Shown in pieces: positions 28,668-37,768 of a DNA stretch of 64,000 bases. Under the pieces are notes generated by a model, which worked only from the letters and a program-made list of their open reading frames with translations, was not told where the DNA came from and ran no database searches. Position 1 is the first letter of the stretch, and each line of letters begins with the position of its first letter. This DNA is from Alphaproteobacteria bacterium. Its GTDB lineage: Bacteria > Pseudomonadota > Alphaproteobacteria > Caulobacterales > Parvularculaceae. A program made the position numbers and the translations under genes. The stretch lies in the NCBI GenBank assembly GCA_016125425.1, contig WGLT01000016.1, positions 1 through 64,000 of the forward strand. The letters run 5' to 3'.

Positions 28668-29429
28668 ATGATCCTCGCCCGCATTCGCACCTATGTCTAT
28701 TCCCTCTATCTCGTTCTCGCGACTGGAATCATCGCGGTCCTCGCGCTGCCGACCTTGTTGATGCCGCAAAGCGCCACGACCCGGGCGATCCGGATTTGGG
28801 CGCGCGTCTTGCTGTTCGGGCTCAGAACGATTTGCGGGGTCGGTTACGTCGTCGAGGGAAAAGAGAATATTCCGAGCGGCGCCGCCATCGTCGCGGCTAA
28901 TCATCAGTCGATGTGGGAGACGATCGCGCTTTTCTGCGTGCTGGAGAATCCCGTCGTCGTCTTCAAAAAAGAGCTATTACGGGTGCCGGTTTACGGGTGG
29001 TGGGCGCGGCGCTCCCGCTCCATCCCCGTCGACCGGTCCGCCGGCGCCAAAGCGATCCGTAGGCTGACGCAGGTCGCGAGAGAGCGGCTCGCCGAAGGTC
29101 GGCAGATCGTTCTGTTTCCGGAAGGCACGCGCGTGCCGCTCGGGCAAAGGCGCAAGCTGCAGCCCGGGGTCGCGGCGATCTATCTCGGCGCCGACGCGCC
29201 ATGCGCGCCCGCCGTTCACAATTCGGGCCGTCACTGGCTGTTTCCAGGCGGGGTCGGCGGGCTCAAAATTCCCGGAACGATCACGCTGCGCTTTCTTCCG
29301 CCCATTCCGCCCGGCCTGCCGCGAAAAGACTTCACGGCTGCGCTGGAGAGCGCGCTCGAATCGGGGCGCGACGATCCGCCTGCGGCCCTTCGCGACGAGG
29401 GCGCGGCGCATGAAGGGGCTGCGGCATGA
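28668..29429 (+). CDS. plsC: 1-acyl-sn-glycerol-3-phosphate acyltransferase
   Basis: 253 residues. The catalytic block is NHQSMWE, with His79 and Glu84 in place of the more usual His-x4-Asp; the Glu variant is seen in related alphaproteobacterial enzymes. LFPEGTRVP around residue 150 is the glycerol-phosphate-binding motif. It acylates lysophosphatidic acid to phosphatidic acid at the inner membrane. An N-terminal hydrophobic segment anchors it. Start ATG 28668 was preferred over ATG 28620 because family members begin just before the hydrophobic segment. The stop overlaps the next ATG by 4 bp. Confidence 0.92.
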   Translation: MILARIRTYVYSLYLVLATGIIAVLALPTLLMPQSATTRAIRIWARVLLFGLRTICGVGYVVEGKENIPSGAAIVAANHQSMWETIALFCVLENPVVVFKKELLRVPVYGWWARRSRSIPVDRSAGAKAIRRLTQVARERLAEGRQIVLFPEGTRVPLGQRRKLQPGVAAIYLGADAPCAPAVHNSGRHWLFPGGVGGLKIPGTITLRFLPPIPPGLPRKDFTAALESALESGRDDPPAALRDEGAAHEGAAA

Positions 29430-30418
29430 CGGCGCGACGACGGGCCGCTTACGCTGCGCTCTTCATCTTTCTCGCGGCGGCGGCCGCCTATGCGCTGTTC
29501 TGGGTCGCGGCGGCGAAAGAAATGCAGAAGGCGATCGCGGGCTGGGCCGGGGCTCAACAGGCCGTAGACCTATACGTCGCCTACGGATCAATTCGCGCGG
29601 AAGGGTTTCCGGCGAAATTGCGCGGCGTTGTCGACGAGGCTGTGATCGGCGACAGGCAGGGCCGCGGCTGGCGCGCGCGCGCCCTGCGGGTCGAAGCGAA
29701 TCTTCTTTCGCCGCGCAGTCTCGTGCTCTCAACGCAGGGCGGCCAAACGCTCGACGCGGGGCGCTACGGCCAGTGGCGCATTGACGCGCCGGACGGGCGC
29801 GCGCGCATCAGCGCGGCGGGAGCGAACGGTTGGCGGCTCGCCGTCAGCGCCGGTCCTTGGGTCGTCGAGCGTCTCGACCGGTCGCAAAAAGCGAGCGCGG
29901 CGAAGCTCGATTTCGCGCTTGCGCCCGATCGGCATGATCCGACCCGCATCGAGGCGCGGCTCGAATTGAACGACGCGACGATCGCGTTCGGGTCGGAACA
30001 GGCGGCGATCAAGACGCTGAAGGCGGAAATCGCGATCGCCGCCGCGCCGGCTCTCGCCGAGGGCGCGCCCGCCTGGCGCGCGGCCGGCGGCCGGGCCGAT
30101 ATCGGCGCGTTCAGGCTGGAGGTCGACGGCGCGACATTGACGGCGACCGGCGCGCTCTCGCTCGATGCGGCGGGCTTTCCCGAGGGCGCGCTTGAGACGC
30201 GTATCGCCAATCCCGGCGCGCTCGCCCTTCTGCTCGGCAAGTTCGGCGCGCTCGGCGCCGAGGACGCCAGAAAGGCGCAGGCGAGCCTCACCCTCGCCGC
30301 GCTCGCCGGCGGCGGCGAGCTTTCCGGTCTGCTCGTCTTCAAGGACGGCGCGGTCAGTTTCTCCGGGATCCGGCTTGCGCGTCTGTCGCGCGTGCGATTC
30401 GGGCCGGCTCAGCCGTAG
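29426..30418 (+). CDS. DUF2125 domain protein
   Basis: 330 residues with an N-terminal membrane anchor (about 8-28) and a long periplasmic Ala/Gly/Leu-rich domain of repeated beta strands, as in DUF2125 proteins. Typical early elements are VDLYVAYGSIRAEGFPAKLR. The function is unknown; this domain is widespread in alphaproteobacteria and related to AsmA-like envelope proteins by its strand pattern. It is translationally coupled to plsC and overlaps the convergent marR-type gene by 10 bp at the 3' end. Confidence 0.85.
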   Translation: MTARRRAAYAALFIFLAAAAAYALFWVAAAKEMQKAIAGWAGAQQAVDLYVAYGSIRAEGFPAKLRGVVDEAVIGDRQGRGWRARALRVEANLLSPRSLVLSTQGGQTLDAGRYGQWRIDAPDGRARISAAGANGWRLAVSAGPWVVERLDRSQKASAAKLDFALAPDRHDPTRIEARLELNDATIAFGSEQAAIKTLKAEIAIAAAPALAEGAPAWRAAGGRADIGAFRLEVDGATLTATGALSLDAAGFPEGALETRIANPGALALLLGKFGALGAEDARKAQASLTLAALAGGGELSGLLVFKDGAVSFSGIRLARLSRVRFGPAQP

Positions 30419-30762
30419 AGCGCGCCGCGCGTCGGCGGGGCGGAGCGGTCGTCGACGAGCTGGGCGAAACGGTCGAGATAGATCGCCCCTTCCGGCGTTT
30501 TTTGCACAAGAACGATCCGGCGGTCCTTTTCGTCCCGAACACGGCGCACGAAACGCAAAATCGAGAGCGCGTCGAGCGCGCGCGATATCGCCGGCTTGGG
30601 GACTTTAAGATCGCGGGCGAGAGCGCGCACGGTGTGCGGCCCGGGATTGAGGTAGACCGTCATCAATATCGCCCACTGGCGCATCGATAGATCCGGACCT
30701 TCCGCGCGCACGGCGTCCGCCATCACGTCGCGCCATAGTCCGAGTGTTTCTATTGCCGACAT
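30409..30762 (-). CDS. MarR-family transcriptional regulator
   Basis: 117 residues, a short member with the winged helix present: LSMRQWAILMTVYLNPGPHT, then the recognition helix region VRALARDLKVPKPAISRALDA and the wing VRRVRDEKDRRIVLVQKT. It is a likely dimeric repressor of nearby or distant genes. A compact inverted repeat just upstream (30778-30794) could be an operator. Its ligand and targets are unknown. Confidence 0.88.
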   Translation of the reverse strand: MSAIETLGLWRDVMADAVRAEGPDLSMRQWAILMTVYLNPGPHTVRALARDLKVPKPAISRALDALSILRFVRRVRDEKDRRIVLVQKTPEGAIYLDRFAQLVDDRSAPPTRGALYG

Positions 30763-30777
30763 CGCTAGATCGCCCGT

Positions 30778-30794
30778 GAGGCGCCACGCGCCTC
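30778..30794. promoter_or_regulatory. Compact inverted repeat upstream of the marR-type gene
   Basis: GAGGCGC at 30778-30784, loop CAC, GCGCCTC at 30788-30794: a 7-bp perfect stem within an imperfect longer palindrome. It lies 15 bp before the regulator start on the minus strand and downstream of the aminopeptidase stop, with no T-run, so an operator or mRNA hairpin is more likely than a terminator. Its function is inferred from position only. Confidence 0.4.
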
Positions 30795-30866
30795 CCTCAC
30801 ACGAACCGCACGGTGCAACCGTTCGCGCGATGAGAGCAAGTGGGTAAAGCGGCGCGCTCCGGTCGG

Positions 30867-32240
30867 TCAGGCGCGGCCGTAGCGCGCCTCGATCAGACGA
30901 TAGAGCGCGCGGATGGCCTGGGCTTCGCCGCCGGCCGGCCGGCCGGGCGCCGCCTTGGGCCGCCAGGCGAAAATATCGAAATGCGCCCAGGCTCCCGCGG
31001 ACGGGGCGAAGCGTTTCAGGAACAGCGCGGCGATCACCGAGCCGGCGAAGGAATTGCCGGAGACGTTGTTCACGTCGGCGATGGGCGAGGACAGCATCGA
31101 GTCATAGGGGCCCCAGAGCGGCATGCGCCAAACAGGGTCGGCGCTTTCCTCGCTGGCGCGCGCCATCGCGGCGGCGAAATCTTCGTCGTCCGTATAGAAG
31201 GCCGGCAAATCCGGACCCAGCGCGACTCGCGCCGCGCCGGTCAGCGTCGCCAGCGTGATCATCATCTCGGGCTTGTCCTCCGCGCCGTAAGCCATGGCGT
31301 CGGCGAGGACGAGGCGGCCCTCGGCGTCGGTGTTGCCGATCTCGACGGTGAGGCCTTTGCGGCTCTTCAGGATGTCGCCCGGCCGATAGGCCGCGCCCGA
31401 GATCGCGTTCTCCACGGCCGGGATAAGCACCCGCAGGCGGATGTCGAGGCCTGCCTCCATCGCAAGACGGGCGAGCCCGAGCGCGTTCGCCGCCCCGCCC
31501 ATGTCTTTTTTCATGATCAGCATCGACGCGCTTGTCTTGATGTCGAGCCCGCCTGAGTCGAAACAGACGCCCTTGCCGATAAGGGTGACTTTGGGCGCGT
31601 CGGGCCGGCCCCATTTGAGGTCGATGAGCCGCGGGGCGGCGGCGGCGGCCCGCCCGACGGCGTGAATCATCGGAAAATTCCGGGACAAAAGCTCGCCTCC
31701 CGCGATCACCTCGACATCGGCGTTGAAGCGGGCCGCGAGCTTGCGGGTCTCATCCTCGAGCGCGACGGGCGACATGTCGCCGGCGGGCGTGTTCACAAGG
31801 TCGCGGACGAGAGCGACGGCGCCGGCGATGCGTTTCACATCGGCGATGTCGACGCCTTCGGGCGCGATCAGCCGCGCTTCTGCGGGCTTTTGTTTCTTGT
31901 AGCGATCGAACCGGTAGCCGCCGAGAGCCCAGCCGAGCGTCGCGCGCCGGGCTTCGGCGCTCTCCATTTTCTCTTTGAAGTAATAGTCGCCCTCGGGCAG
32001 GCGCTCGGCGCAGGCCGCCGCGACAAAAGGATCGCTTCCGTCGCCGACGCCGAGAAGCACCCCTTCCCTGGCGGCGAGCACCGCGCCCGCTTCGCCGGCG
32101 AAGCGGTTGGCGCGAGCGAGCGCGGCGAGCGGCTCGGGCAAGTTGGCGATCGCGGCCTCGTCCTTTTCAGCGATGCGGAAAATCGGCGTCGCGGCGGCGC
32201 GCGCCGCCGGTTCGTGGGGTTTCAAGAGCGAGTCGTTCAT
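30867..32240 (-). CDS. Leucyl aminopeptidase family protein (M17)
   Basis: 457 residues. The M17 catalytic core is complete: VTLIGKGVCFDSGGLDIK with Lys and Asp ligands, then DMGGAANALG, and the signature NTDAEGRLVLADAM. These bind the two metal ions used to cleave N-terminal residues from peptides. The N-terminal domain is shorter and more divergent than in PepA. Start ATG 32240 (MNDSLLKPHE) was chosen over the longer frame, which is Arg-rich. The gene is divergent from the secreted phosphatase gene. Confidence 0.92.
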   Translation of the reverse strand: MNDSLLKPHEPAARAAATPIFRIAEKDEAAIANLPEPLAALARANRFAGEAGAVLAAREGVLLGVGDGSDPFVAAACAERLPEGDYYFKEKMESAEARRATLGWALGGYRFDRYKKQKPAEARLIAPEGVDIADVKRIAGAVALVRDLVNTPAGDMSPVALEDETRKLAARFNADVEVIAGGELLSRNFPMIHAVGRAAAAAPRLIDLKWGRPDAPKVTLIGKGVCFDSGGLDIKTSASMLIMKKDMGGAANALGLARLAMEAGLDIRLRVLIPAVENAISGAAYRPGDILKSRKGLTVEIGNTDAEGRLVLADAMAYGAEDKPEMMITLATLTGAARVALGPDLPAFYTDDEDFAAAMARASEESADPVWRMPLWGPYDSMLSSPIADVNNVSGNSFAGSVIAALFLKRFAPSAGAWAHFDIFAWRPKAAPGRPAGGEAQAIRALYRLIEARYGRA

Positions 32241-32395
32241 GGCCGCCTTTGTCAGTTTAGCCGCAATCGGCTTTCGCCAGACATGCGGCCGCCTCGCCGC
32301 CGGGTCAAGCAGACGCAGCCGGCTCGCCGGCCGGCTTGTACAGGCTGTCACAATTCTTTTCTATTGTGCCCGCCGAAGACATGAGGATCGATCTG

Positions 32396-34177
32396 ATGAA
32401 GTTCGCCCGCCTTGCCGCTCTCTCGCTGCTTGTCATCTCCGCCGCCGGACAGGCGGCGGCGGCCGAGGCGCGTAATATCGTGCTCTTCGTGGCCGACGGA
32501 TTGCGTTATGGCAGCGTCACGCCGGAGCGCACGCCGGTCATGGCCAAGCTGAAGGCGGAAGGCGTCGACTTCGCGAACAGCCATTCGCTCTATCCGACGC
32601 TGACGACCGTGAACGCTTCCGCGATCGCGACCGGCCATTACATCGGCGACACCGGCGATTTCGGCAATGTGATGTACACGGGATTTCCGGTGATGGCGGA
32701 CGGCGGCTCGCCGGTCGCCTTTCTCGAGAATGATACGATCCTCGCCGAGATGAACGCGCACTATGACGGCAATTACATCAATGAGGCGTCGCTGCTGGAG
32801 CGCGCGCGCAAGGCCGGCTTCGAGACCGCCGTCATCGGCAAGCTCGGGCCGACGCGCATACAGGCGCTCACCGCCTCGCATCTCGGCGTCGATACGATCG
32901 TCATCGACGACTGGACGGGCAATGACGCCGGGATCGCTCTGCCGCCCGGCTATCCGTCGGCGCTGCGCGCCGCTTTCATCGAAGCCGAAACGCCCCCCGT
33001 CAGCGTGCCGAACTTCACGCAACAGATGCACTTCGCCAAGATCGCGACGCGCGTCATTTTGCCGAAGTTCAAGGAGTCGGGAAAACCCTTCGTGCTCGTC
33101 TTCTGGTCGCGCGATCCGGACGCTTCGCAACACGGAACGCGCGACAGCCTCGGCGAGGTCAATCCCGGCATCGACAGCCCGACGGCCGAAGCCGGCGTGC
33201 GCGACGCCGACACTTCTCTCGGCATGATTCTCGAGGCGTTGAAAAAGCTCGGACTCGACAAGACGACGGATGTTTTCGTGACGGCCGACCACGGTTTTGC
33301 GACGATCGCCAAAAGCAGCGTGACGAGCCCGGCGGCGAAATTCACCAATGACGACTGGAAGCCGCTGCGCGACCTGCCCAGCGGCTTTCTTGCGATCGAC
33401 GTCGCGTCGGCGCTGAACCGCCCCCTTTACGATCCGAATGACAGCTTTCGGCCCGTCGACTACAACAACGCCGAAACGCTGAAACACGGCGCGGGCTATA
33501 TCGGGCTCGACCGCACGCATCCTGATGCGATCGTCGCGCCGAATGGCGGCTCCGGCCTGATTTATCTGCCGGGCAAGAAGGCGCGCGAGAACGCCGACGC
33601 GATCGTCAGCTTTCTGCTCAAGCAGGATTATGTCAGCGGGATCTTCGTCAACGACAAACTCGGCCCGATTCCGGGAACCCTGCCGATGAGCGCGGTCAAT
33701 CTGATGGGCGAGGCGAAGACGCCGAAGCCGTCGATTTACGTGAACTTCCGCTCTTTCAAAACCAATTGCGACGATCCGCTGATGTGCACGGTGATCGTCG
33801 CCGATACGAGTCTCAAGACGGGACAGGGCATGCATGGCTCATTCAGCCGAGCCGAAACGCGCAATTTCATGGCGGCGATCGGTCCCGACTTCAAAGCCGG
33901 CTTCGTCGACGAAGCGCCGGTGTCGAACGCCGATATCGCGCCGACGCTCGCCCATCTCGCCGGGATCAAGATGAAATCCAAAGGAAAACTTAACGGGCGG
34001 ATCATCACCGAGGCGCTGAAAGGCGGCGCGCCGGTCCAATGGAGCAAGGAGACCGTTTCCTCCGAGCCCGGCGAAGGCGGCCTCAAGACCATTCTCAACA
34101 TGCAGACGGTCGGGAAGACGCGTTATTTCGACGCCGCCGGCTTTCCCGGGCGCACGGTCGGGCTTACGGAGCAGTAA
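32396..34177 (+). CDS. Secreted alkaline phosphatase superfamily protein (nucleotide pyrophosphatase/phosphodiesterase-like)
   Basis: About 593 residues with a classic signal peptide (MKFARLAALSLLVISAAG, cleavage after AAA near 23). The mature protein starts with NIVLFVADGLRYGSVTPERT (Asp34 metal ligand), then SLYPTLTTVNASAIATGH with the nucleophilic Thr, and later VFVTADHGFATIAK with Asp and His ligands. Cys pairs occur around residues 460-465. It hydrolyses phosphate mono- or diesters in the periplasm. A GAGG precedes ATG 32396; ATG 32381 would add five residues. Substrate unknown. Confidence 0.88.
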   Translation: MKFARLAALSLLVISAAGQAAAAEARNIVLFVADGLRYGSVTPERTPVMAKLKAEGVDFANSHSLYPTLTTVNASAIATGHYIGDTGDFGNVMYTGFPVMADGGSPVAFLENDTILAEMNAHYDGNYINEASLLERARKAGFETAVIGKLGPTRIQALTASHLGVDTIVIDDWTGNDAGIALPPGYPSALRAAFIEAETPPVSVPNFTQQMHFAKIATRVILPKFKESGKPFVLVFWSRDPDASQHGTRDSLGEVNPGIDSPTAEAGVRDADTSLGMILEALKKLGLDKTTDVFVTADHGFATIAKSSVTSPAAKFTNDDWKPLRDLPSGFLAIDVASALNRPLYDPNDSFRPVDYNNAETLKHGAGYIGLDRTHPDAIVAPNGGSGLIYLPGKKARENADAIVSFLLKQDYVSGIFVNDKLGPIPGTLPMSAVNLMGEAKTPKPSIYVNFRSFKTNCDDPLMCTVIVADTSLKTGQGMHGSFSRAETRNFMAAIGPDFKAGFVDEAPVSNADIAPTLAHLAGIKMKSKGKLNGRIITEALKGGAPVQWSKETVSSEPGEGGLKTILNMQTVGKTRYFDAAGFPGRTVGLTEQ

Positions 34178-34243
34178 TGACGCTTTTGGGGGCGCCGTTC
34201 AAAACGCGGTAAACTGCTTAAGCCTTTGTTGATTACATTCCGC

Positions 34244-34293
34244 AATGATGCCGCGGGAAAACGAATTCGTCCCGTCGTTACTGAGGCATCATT
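34244..34293 (+). promoter_or_regulatory. Nested inverted repeats covering the ribosome-binding site of the TPR lipoprotein gene
   Basis: AATGATGCC at 34244-34252 pairs with GGCATCATT at 34285-34293, directly before the ATG at 34294. Between the arms, CGGG and CCCG flank the 10-bp palindrome ACGAATTCGT at 34261-34270. The right outer arm overlaps the only Shine-Dalgarno-like sequence (GAGG at 34283-34286), so the folded mRNA would hide it. It could be a translational switch or a DNA operator; the sequence cannot tell which. Confidence 0.45.
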
Positions 34294-35310
34294 ATGGCCG
34301 TCCGAAATTCCGCGCGTTCGGGATATGTCGTTCTTGGCGCTTGCGCGCTCTTGCTTTCCGCTTGCGCGACCGGGCCCAAGGGCCATGTCCTCGACGGCAA
34401 GGCTGATTACAAGGACGCCGTCGGCGTCTTCACGAGCCCCGAGGCCGACCCGAACTCCCTCGATCCTGTCGCCGCCGCAGCCTATTGGGGCTCGCGCTAT
34501 GACGCGCAGCCGCAAAGCGCCGAGACGGCCGTCAGATACTCCGCCGCATTGAGAAAGATCGGCTCCGTCGACGAAGCGATCACCGTCGCGACGAAGGCCG
34601 CCGAACTGCATGCGGACGATCCTTCCGTCAATCTCGAGGTCGGCAAGGCGCTGGTCGAAGGCGGGCGCGCATTCGAGGCGGTGCGCTATCTCGAAAAGGC
34701 GACGGCGAAAAAATCCAATGACTGGCGCGCTTTGTCCGCCTACGGCGTGGCGCTCGACCAGATCGGCGAACATGACACCGCCCGCGAAAAATACGACGCG
34801 GCGCTCGAAATCAATCCGAGCGCGGTCACCGTGATGAACAATAAGGGCCTTTCCTACGCGATGTCGGGTCAGCTCGACATGGCGATCAAGACGCTGCGCG
34901 TCGCGGCGGCCGAGCCGGGCTCGGACGCGCGCGTGCGGCAGAACCTCGCGCTCGCTCTGGCGATCAAAGGCGATTATCCCGAAGCGGTGCGCCTCGCCCG
35001 TTCCGATCTGCCGCCGCAGATCGCCGATAACAACGCCGCTTATTACAAGGCGCTCCTGAACCAGCCGGCCTATTGGCAGTCCTACGCCGATGATCAGGTG
35101 AAGACGCCGGATTTCGACGCCGCGCCGGCGTCGGCTGCGCCCGACAAGGCGCCGTCCACGCTGACGCCCCCGAAGGAAAATCCGAAGCCGTCGAAGGACA
35201 AGGCGGCGCCGGTCGCGCTCGGCGCGCCCGCAACGCCTGCGACCAAGGCCTCGGCGACGGTCGCGGCGCCGGCCGGGGAAGACGCAGCGCCCGATCTCAA
35301 GAGCAACTAA
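34294..35310 (+). CDS. TPR-repeat lipoprotein (TadD-like)
   Basis: 338 residues with a lipoprotein signal (LLLSAC, Cys at 27) followed by three to four tetratricopeptide repeats at about 75-225, of the type SVNLEVGKALVEGGRAFEAV and DHDTAREKYDAALEINPSAV-like. The last 80 residues are Pro/Ala/Lys-rich and disordered. It resembles TadD, the pilotin-like lipoprotein of Flp/Tad pili, but no other tad genes are in the window, so the TadD role is only a suggestion. A hairpin overlaps its ribosome-binding site; a strong terminator follows. Confidence 0.82.
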   Translation: MAVRNSARSGYVVLGACALLLSACATGPKGHVLDGKADYKDAVGVFTSPEADPNSLDPVAAAAYWGSRYDAQPQSAETAVRYSAALRKIGSVDEAITVATKAAELHADDPSVNLEVGKALVEGGRAFEAVRYLEKATAKKSNDWRALSAYGVALDQIGEHDTAREKYDAALEINPSAVTVMNNKGLSYAMSGQLDMAIKTLRVAAAEPGSDARVRQNLALALAIKGDYPEAVRLARSDLPPQIADNNAAYYKALLNQPAYWQSYADDQVKTPDFDAAPASAAPDKAPSTLTPPKENPKPSKDKAAPVALGAPATPATKASATVAAPAGEDAAPDLKSN

Positions 35311-35330
35311 CCCGCTGAAAGACCTGAACG

Positions 35331-35360
35331 CGGCCGCCTTCGGGGCGGCCGTTTTCTTTT
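35331..35360 (+). terminator. Intrinsic terminator after the TPR lipoprotein gene
   Basis: An 8-bp perfect GC stem, CGGCCGCC at 35331-35338 and GGCGGCCG at 35344-35351, with loop TTCGG, is followed by a T-rich run (TTTTCTTTT). This is a textbook rho-independent terminator 20 bp after the lipoprotein stop. Confidence 0.9.
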
Positions 35361-35372
35361 CAGGCGCAGGGT

Positions 35373-35427
35373 CCCTCGATATCGAGGGCGCGCGGCTGGC
35401 GCTTGCAGAGCCATTCGCTATATAGCG
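35373..35427. promoter_or_regulatory. Two perfect palindromes in the obgE upstream region
   Basis: CCCTCGATATCGAGGG at 35373-35388 is a 16-bp perfect palindrome, and CGCTATATAGCG at 35416-35427 is a 12-bp perfect palindrome ending 4 bases before the obgE ATG. No Shine-Dalgarno is seen. TATATA at 35419-35424 could be a -10 element whose transcript would start near the ATG, giving a leaderless message. The longer palindrome could bind a dimeric regulator. Both readings are inference. Confidence 0.4.
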
Positions 35428-35431
35428 TGGC

Positions 35432-36472
35432 ATGAAATTCCTCGATCGCGCGAAAATCTATGTCGAAAGCGGCGCCGGCGGCGCCGGCTGCCTGTCCTTT
35501 CGGCGCGAGAAATTCATTGAATTCGGCGGGCCGAATGGCGGCGATGGCGGCCGCGGCGGCCACGTGTTCATTGAGGCGGTCGATAACCTCAATACGCTGA
35601 TCGATTTTCGCTATCAGCAGCACTATCGCGCGAAGAACGGGCGGCCCGGCGAGGGCCAGGAGCGGACGGGCGCGGACGGCGCCGATCTCGTCATCAAGGC
35701 GCCGGTCGGGACCCAGATTTTCGAAGAAGACGAAGAAACGCTGATCGCCGATCTGGACCGTCCGGGCGCGCGCGCCCTTCTCGCCAAGGGCGGCAATGGC
35801 GGCTTCGGCAACGCGCATTTCAAATCCTCGACGAATCGCGCGCCGCGCCGGGCCAATCCGGGTCTGCCGGGCGAAAAGCGCACAGTCTGGCTGCGCCTTA
35901 AACTGATCGCCGATTTCGGGCTTATCGGCCTGCCGAACGCCGGCAAGTCGACATTTCTCGCGGCGGTGACGGCGGCCAGGCCGAAGATCGCCGATTATCC
36001 GTTCACGACGCTTCATCCCGGGCTCGGCGTCGTTCGTCTTAATGAGGGTGAAAGCTTCGTCCTCGCCGATATTCCGGGGCTTATCGAGGGTGCGCATGAA
36101 GGCGCCGGGATCGGCGATCGCTTCCTCGGTCATGTCGAACGCTGCGCGGCCCTGATCCATCTTGTCGACGGAACGCAGGAAGATGTCGCGGGCGCCTATC
36201 GGACCATTCGCGGCGAGCTTGCGGCCTATGGCGCAGGGCTGGAGGACAAGCGCGAGATCGTCTGCCTCAATAAGGTCGACGCTTTGGCCGATGAAGAACG
36301 CGCCCAAAAATTGAAGGCGCTTTCAAAAGCGGCCGGCAAGCCGGCGCGCGCGATCTCGGGCGTTTCGGGCGAAGGCCTGCAAGCGCTCTTGCGCAATCTC
36401 ATGGCGATGAAGAAGGGCGAAATCGAAGACGCGGAGGAAGAAAGCGCCGAAAACCTTCAGTGGACGCCCTAG
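35432..36472 (+). CDS. obgE: GTPase ObgE/CgtA
   Basis: 346 residues, normal length. The glycine-rich Obg domain fills residues 1-158 ([21 protein letters not shown]). The G domain has G1 GLPNAGKST at 166-174, G2 in DYPFTTL, G3 [14 protein letters not shown] near 213 and G4 NKVD near 284. It is an essential GTPase needed for 50S ribosome maturation and stress control. The C-terminal acidic tail is short. It heads a run of conserved genes (nadD, rsfS, rlmH). Confidence 0.97.
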   Translation: MKFLDRAKIYVESGAGGAGCLSFRREKFIEFGGPNGGDGGRGGHVFIEAVDNLNTLIDFRYQQHYRAKNGRPGEGQERTGADGADLVIKAPVGTQIFEEDEETLIADLDRPGARALLAKGGNGGFGNAHFKSSTNRAPRRANPGLPGEKRTVWLRLKLIADFGLIGLPNAGKSTFLAAVTAARPKIADYPFTTLHPGLGVVRLNEGESFVLADIPGLIEGAHEGAGIGDRFLGHVERCAALIHLVDGTQEDVAGAYRTIRGELAAYGAGLEDKREIVCLNKVDALADEERAQKLKALSKAAGKPARAISGVSGEGLQALLRNLMAMKKGEIEDAEEESAENLQWTP

Positions 36473-36479
36473 GCCGGCC

Positions 36480-37076
36480 ATGATTCCGCAGCGCCACGCG
36501 CATCAGAAAATCGGCCTGCTGGGCGGCTCCTTCAATCCGCCGCACGCGGGCCACCGCGAAATTTCGCTTCTGGCGCTTCAATGGCTCGGACTCGACGCCG
36601 TTTGGTGGCTCGTCAGCCCCGGCAATCCGTTGAAGGACCCGACGCAGAACGCGCCCTACGAAGAGCGCCTTGCGCAAGCGCGCAAGATCGCCAGCCATCC
36701 CGCAATCGTCGTGTCGAATTTCGAAGCGCGGCGCGGCCTTCAGTATACGGTCGATACGCTTGAGGCGCTTGTCGAACTCTGGCCCCAGATCGAGTTTGTC
36801 TGGCTGATGGGCGCCGATAATCTCGCGACGATCGATCGCTGGCGGGACTGGCGGCGCATTTTCGCGCTTGCGCCGGTCGCGGTTTTCAACCGGCCGGGAT
36901 ATGAAAAGGCGGAGAAAGAAAGCGCGGCGGCGCAGGCCTTCGCGGCGTTCCGTCTGGACGAATCGAGGGCGGGCGAGCTTGCAGGCGCAGAGCCTCCGGC
37001 CTGGATTTTTTTTCACGACGCGGCCAATCCCCTGTCTTCGACGGCGATCCGGGCGCATCGCGCGGCGAAAGATTAA
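36480..37076 (+). CDS. nadD: Nicotinate-nucleotide adenylyltransferase
   Basis: 198 residues. The nucleotidyltransferase motif GGSFNPPHAGH (HxGH) is at residues 15-25 and the second motif SSTAIR is near the end. It adenylates nicotinate mononucleotide to deamido-NAD, the substrate of nadE found at 44 kb in this window. It starts 7 bp after obgE, so translational linkage is likely. WLMGADNL in mid-protein is the usual family element. Confidence 0.95.
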   Translation: MIPQRHAHQKIGLLGGSFNPPHAGHREISLLALQWLGLDAVWWLVSPGNPLKDPTQNAPYEERLAQARKIASHPAIVVSNFEARRGLQYTVDTLEALVELWPQIEFVWLMGADNLATIDRWRDWRRIFALAPVAVFNRPGYEKAEKESAAAQAFAAFRLDESRAGELAGAEPPAWIFFHDAANPLSSTAIRAHRAAKD

Positions 37077-37264
37077 CCTTAAGCGCCTTGATCTCCGGGC
37101 GGGCGAGGCAAATCTATGGGGCGGAGCGGCCGCTCGCCGTGTCGCCAAGGCAACACTGGGCGCGGGCGGCGCGCTTGGCCTGGCGCCGGAACGGCGGTAG
37201 GCTTTCGCTTGCGAGGAGGCGCCTCGCGTAAAGATGGAGGCAAGCGCTGAGTTCTCAGCCCGGT

Positions 37265-37744
37265 ATGGCGGCGGACCGTAAAGCCGCTTTGAAACTTGTG
37301 CGACCGAATGGCTCCGACGGCGCTGGCGCGCCCGAGGCCGAAAGCGAGCAGGACGGCGAAGGCCCGTCTAGGCTCGCCGCTCTTCCGCCCGAAGAGCGCA
37401 GTCGCGAAACCCTCGACATCGTTCTCGCAGAACTGGACGACGACAAAGCCGAAGACGTCGTAACGATCTCTCTTGAGGGGAAATCGGACATCGCCGACGT
37501 CATGGTGATCGCGTCGGGCCGTTCGCAGCGTCATGTCGGCGCGATGGCCGACAAGCTCCTGCGCCGTCTCAAGGAGGCCGGGCTCGGCCGCGCCCGCATT
37601 GAGGGCGCGCCCGCTTGCGACTGGGTGCTGATCGATGCGGGCGATGTCATCGTCCATCTGTTCCGTCCCGAGGTGCGCGCCTTCTATAATCTCGAGCGCA
37701 TCTGGTCTGAGGCGGCCCGCGCGCCCGCTATGCCGGACGCCTAA
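37265..37744 (+). CDS. rsfS: Ribosome silencing factor RsfS
   Basis: 159 residues. The core domain begins near residue 44 (ETLDIVLAELDDDKAEDVVT) and contains the family motif DVMVIASGRSQRHVGAMADK and the ending DVIVHLFRPEVRAFYNLERI. It binds uL14 on the 50S subunit and blocks subunit joining in starvation. A 40-residue N-terminal extension rich in Glu/Gly is longer than usual. The 188-bp gap after nadD holds no gene; a short hairpin (GCGAGG/CCTCGC) lies near 37215-37230. Confidence 0.93.
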   Translation: MAADRKAALKLVRPNGSDGAGAPEAESEQDGEGPSRLAALPPEERSRETLDIVLAELDDDKAEDVVTISLEGKSDIADVMVIASGRSQRHVGAMADKLLRRLKEAGLGRARIEGAPACDWVLIDAGDVIVHLFRPEVRAFYNLERIWSEAARAPAMPDA

Positions 37745-37768
37745 GCGCCGGGGAGGGCGAACCGTCCG

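Noticed and set aside
35360-35440. Protein-like minus-strand frame before obgE ending in DIEGPCA
   Set aside because: It has no start codon in the gap and continues into antisense of obgE; the palindromes explain the symmetry.
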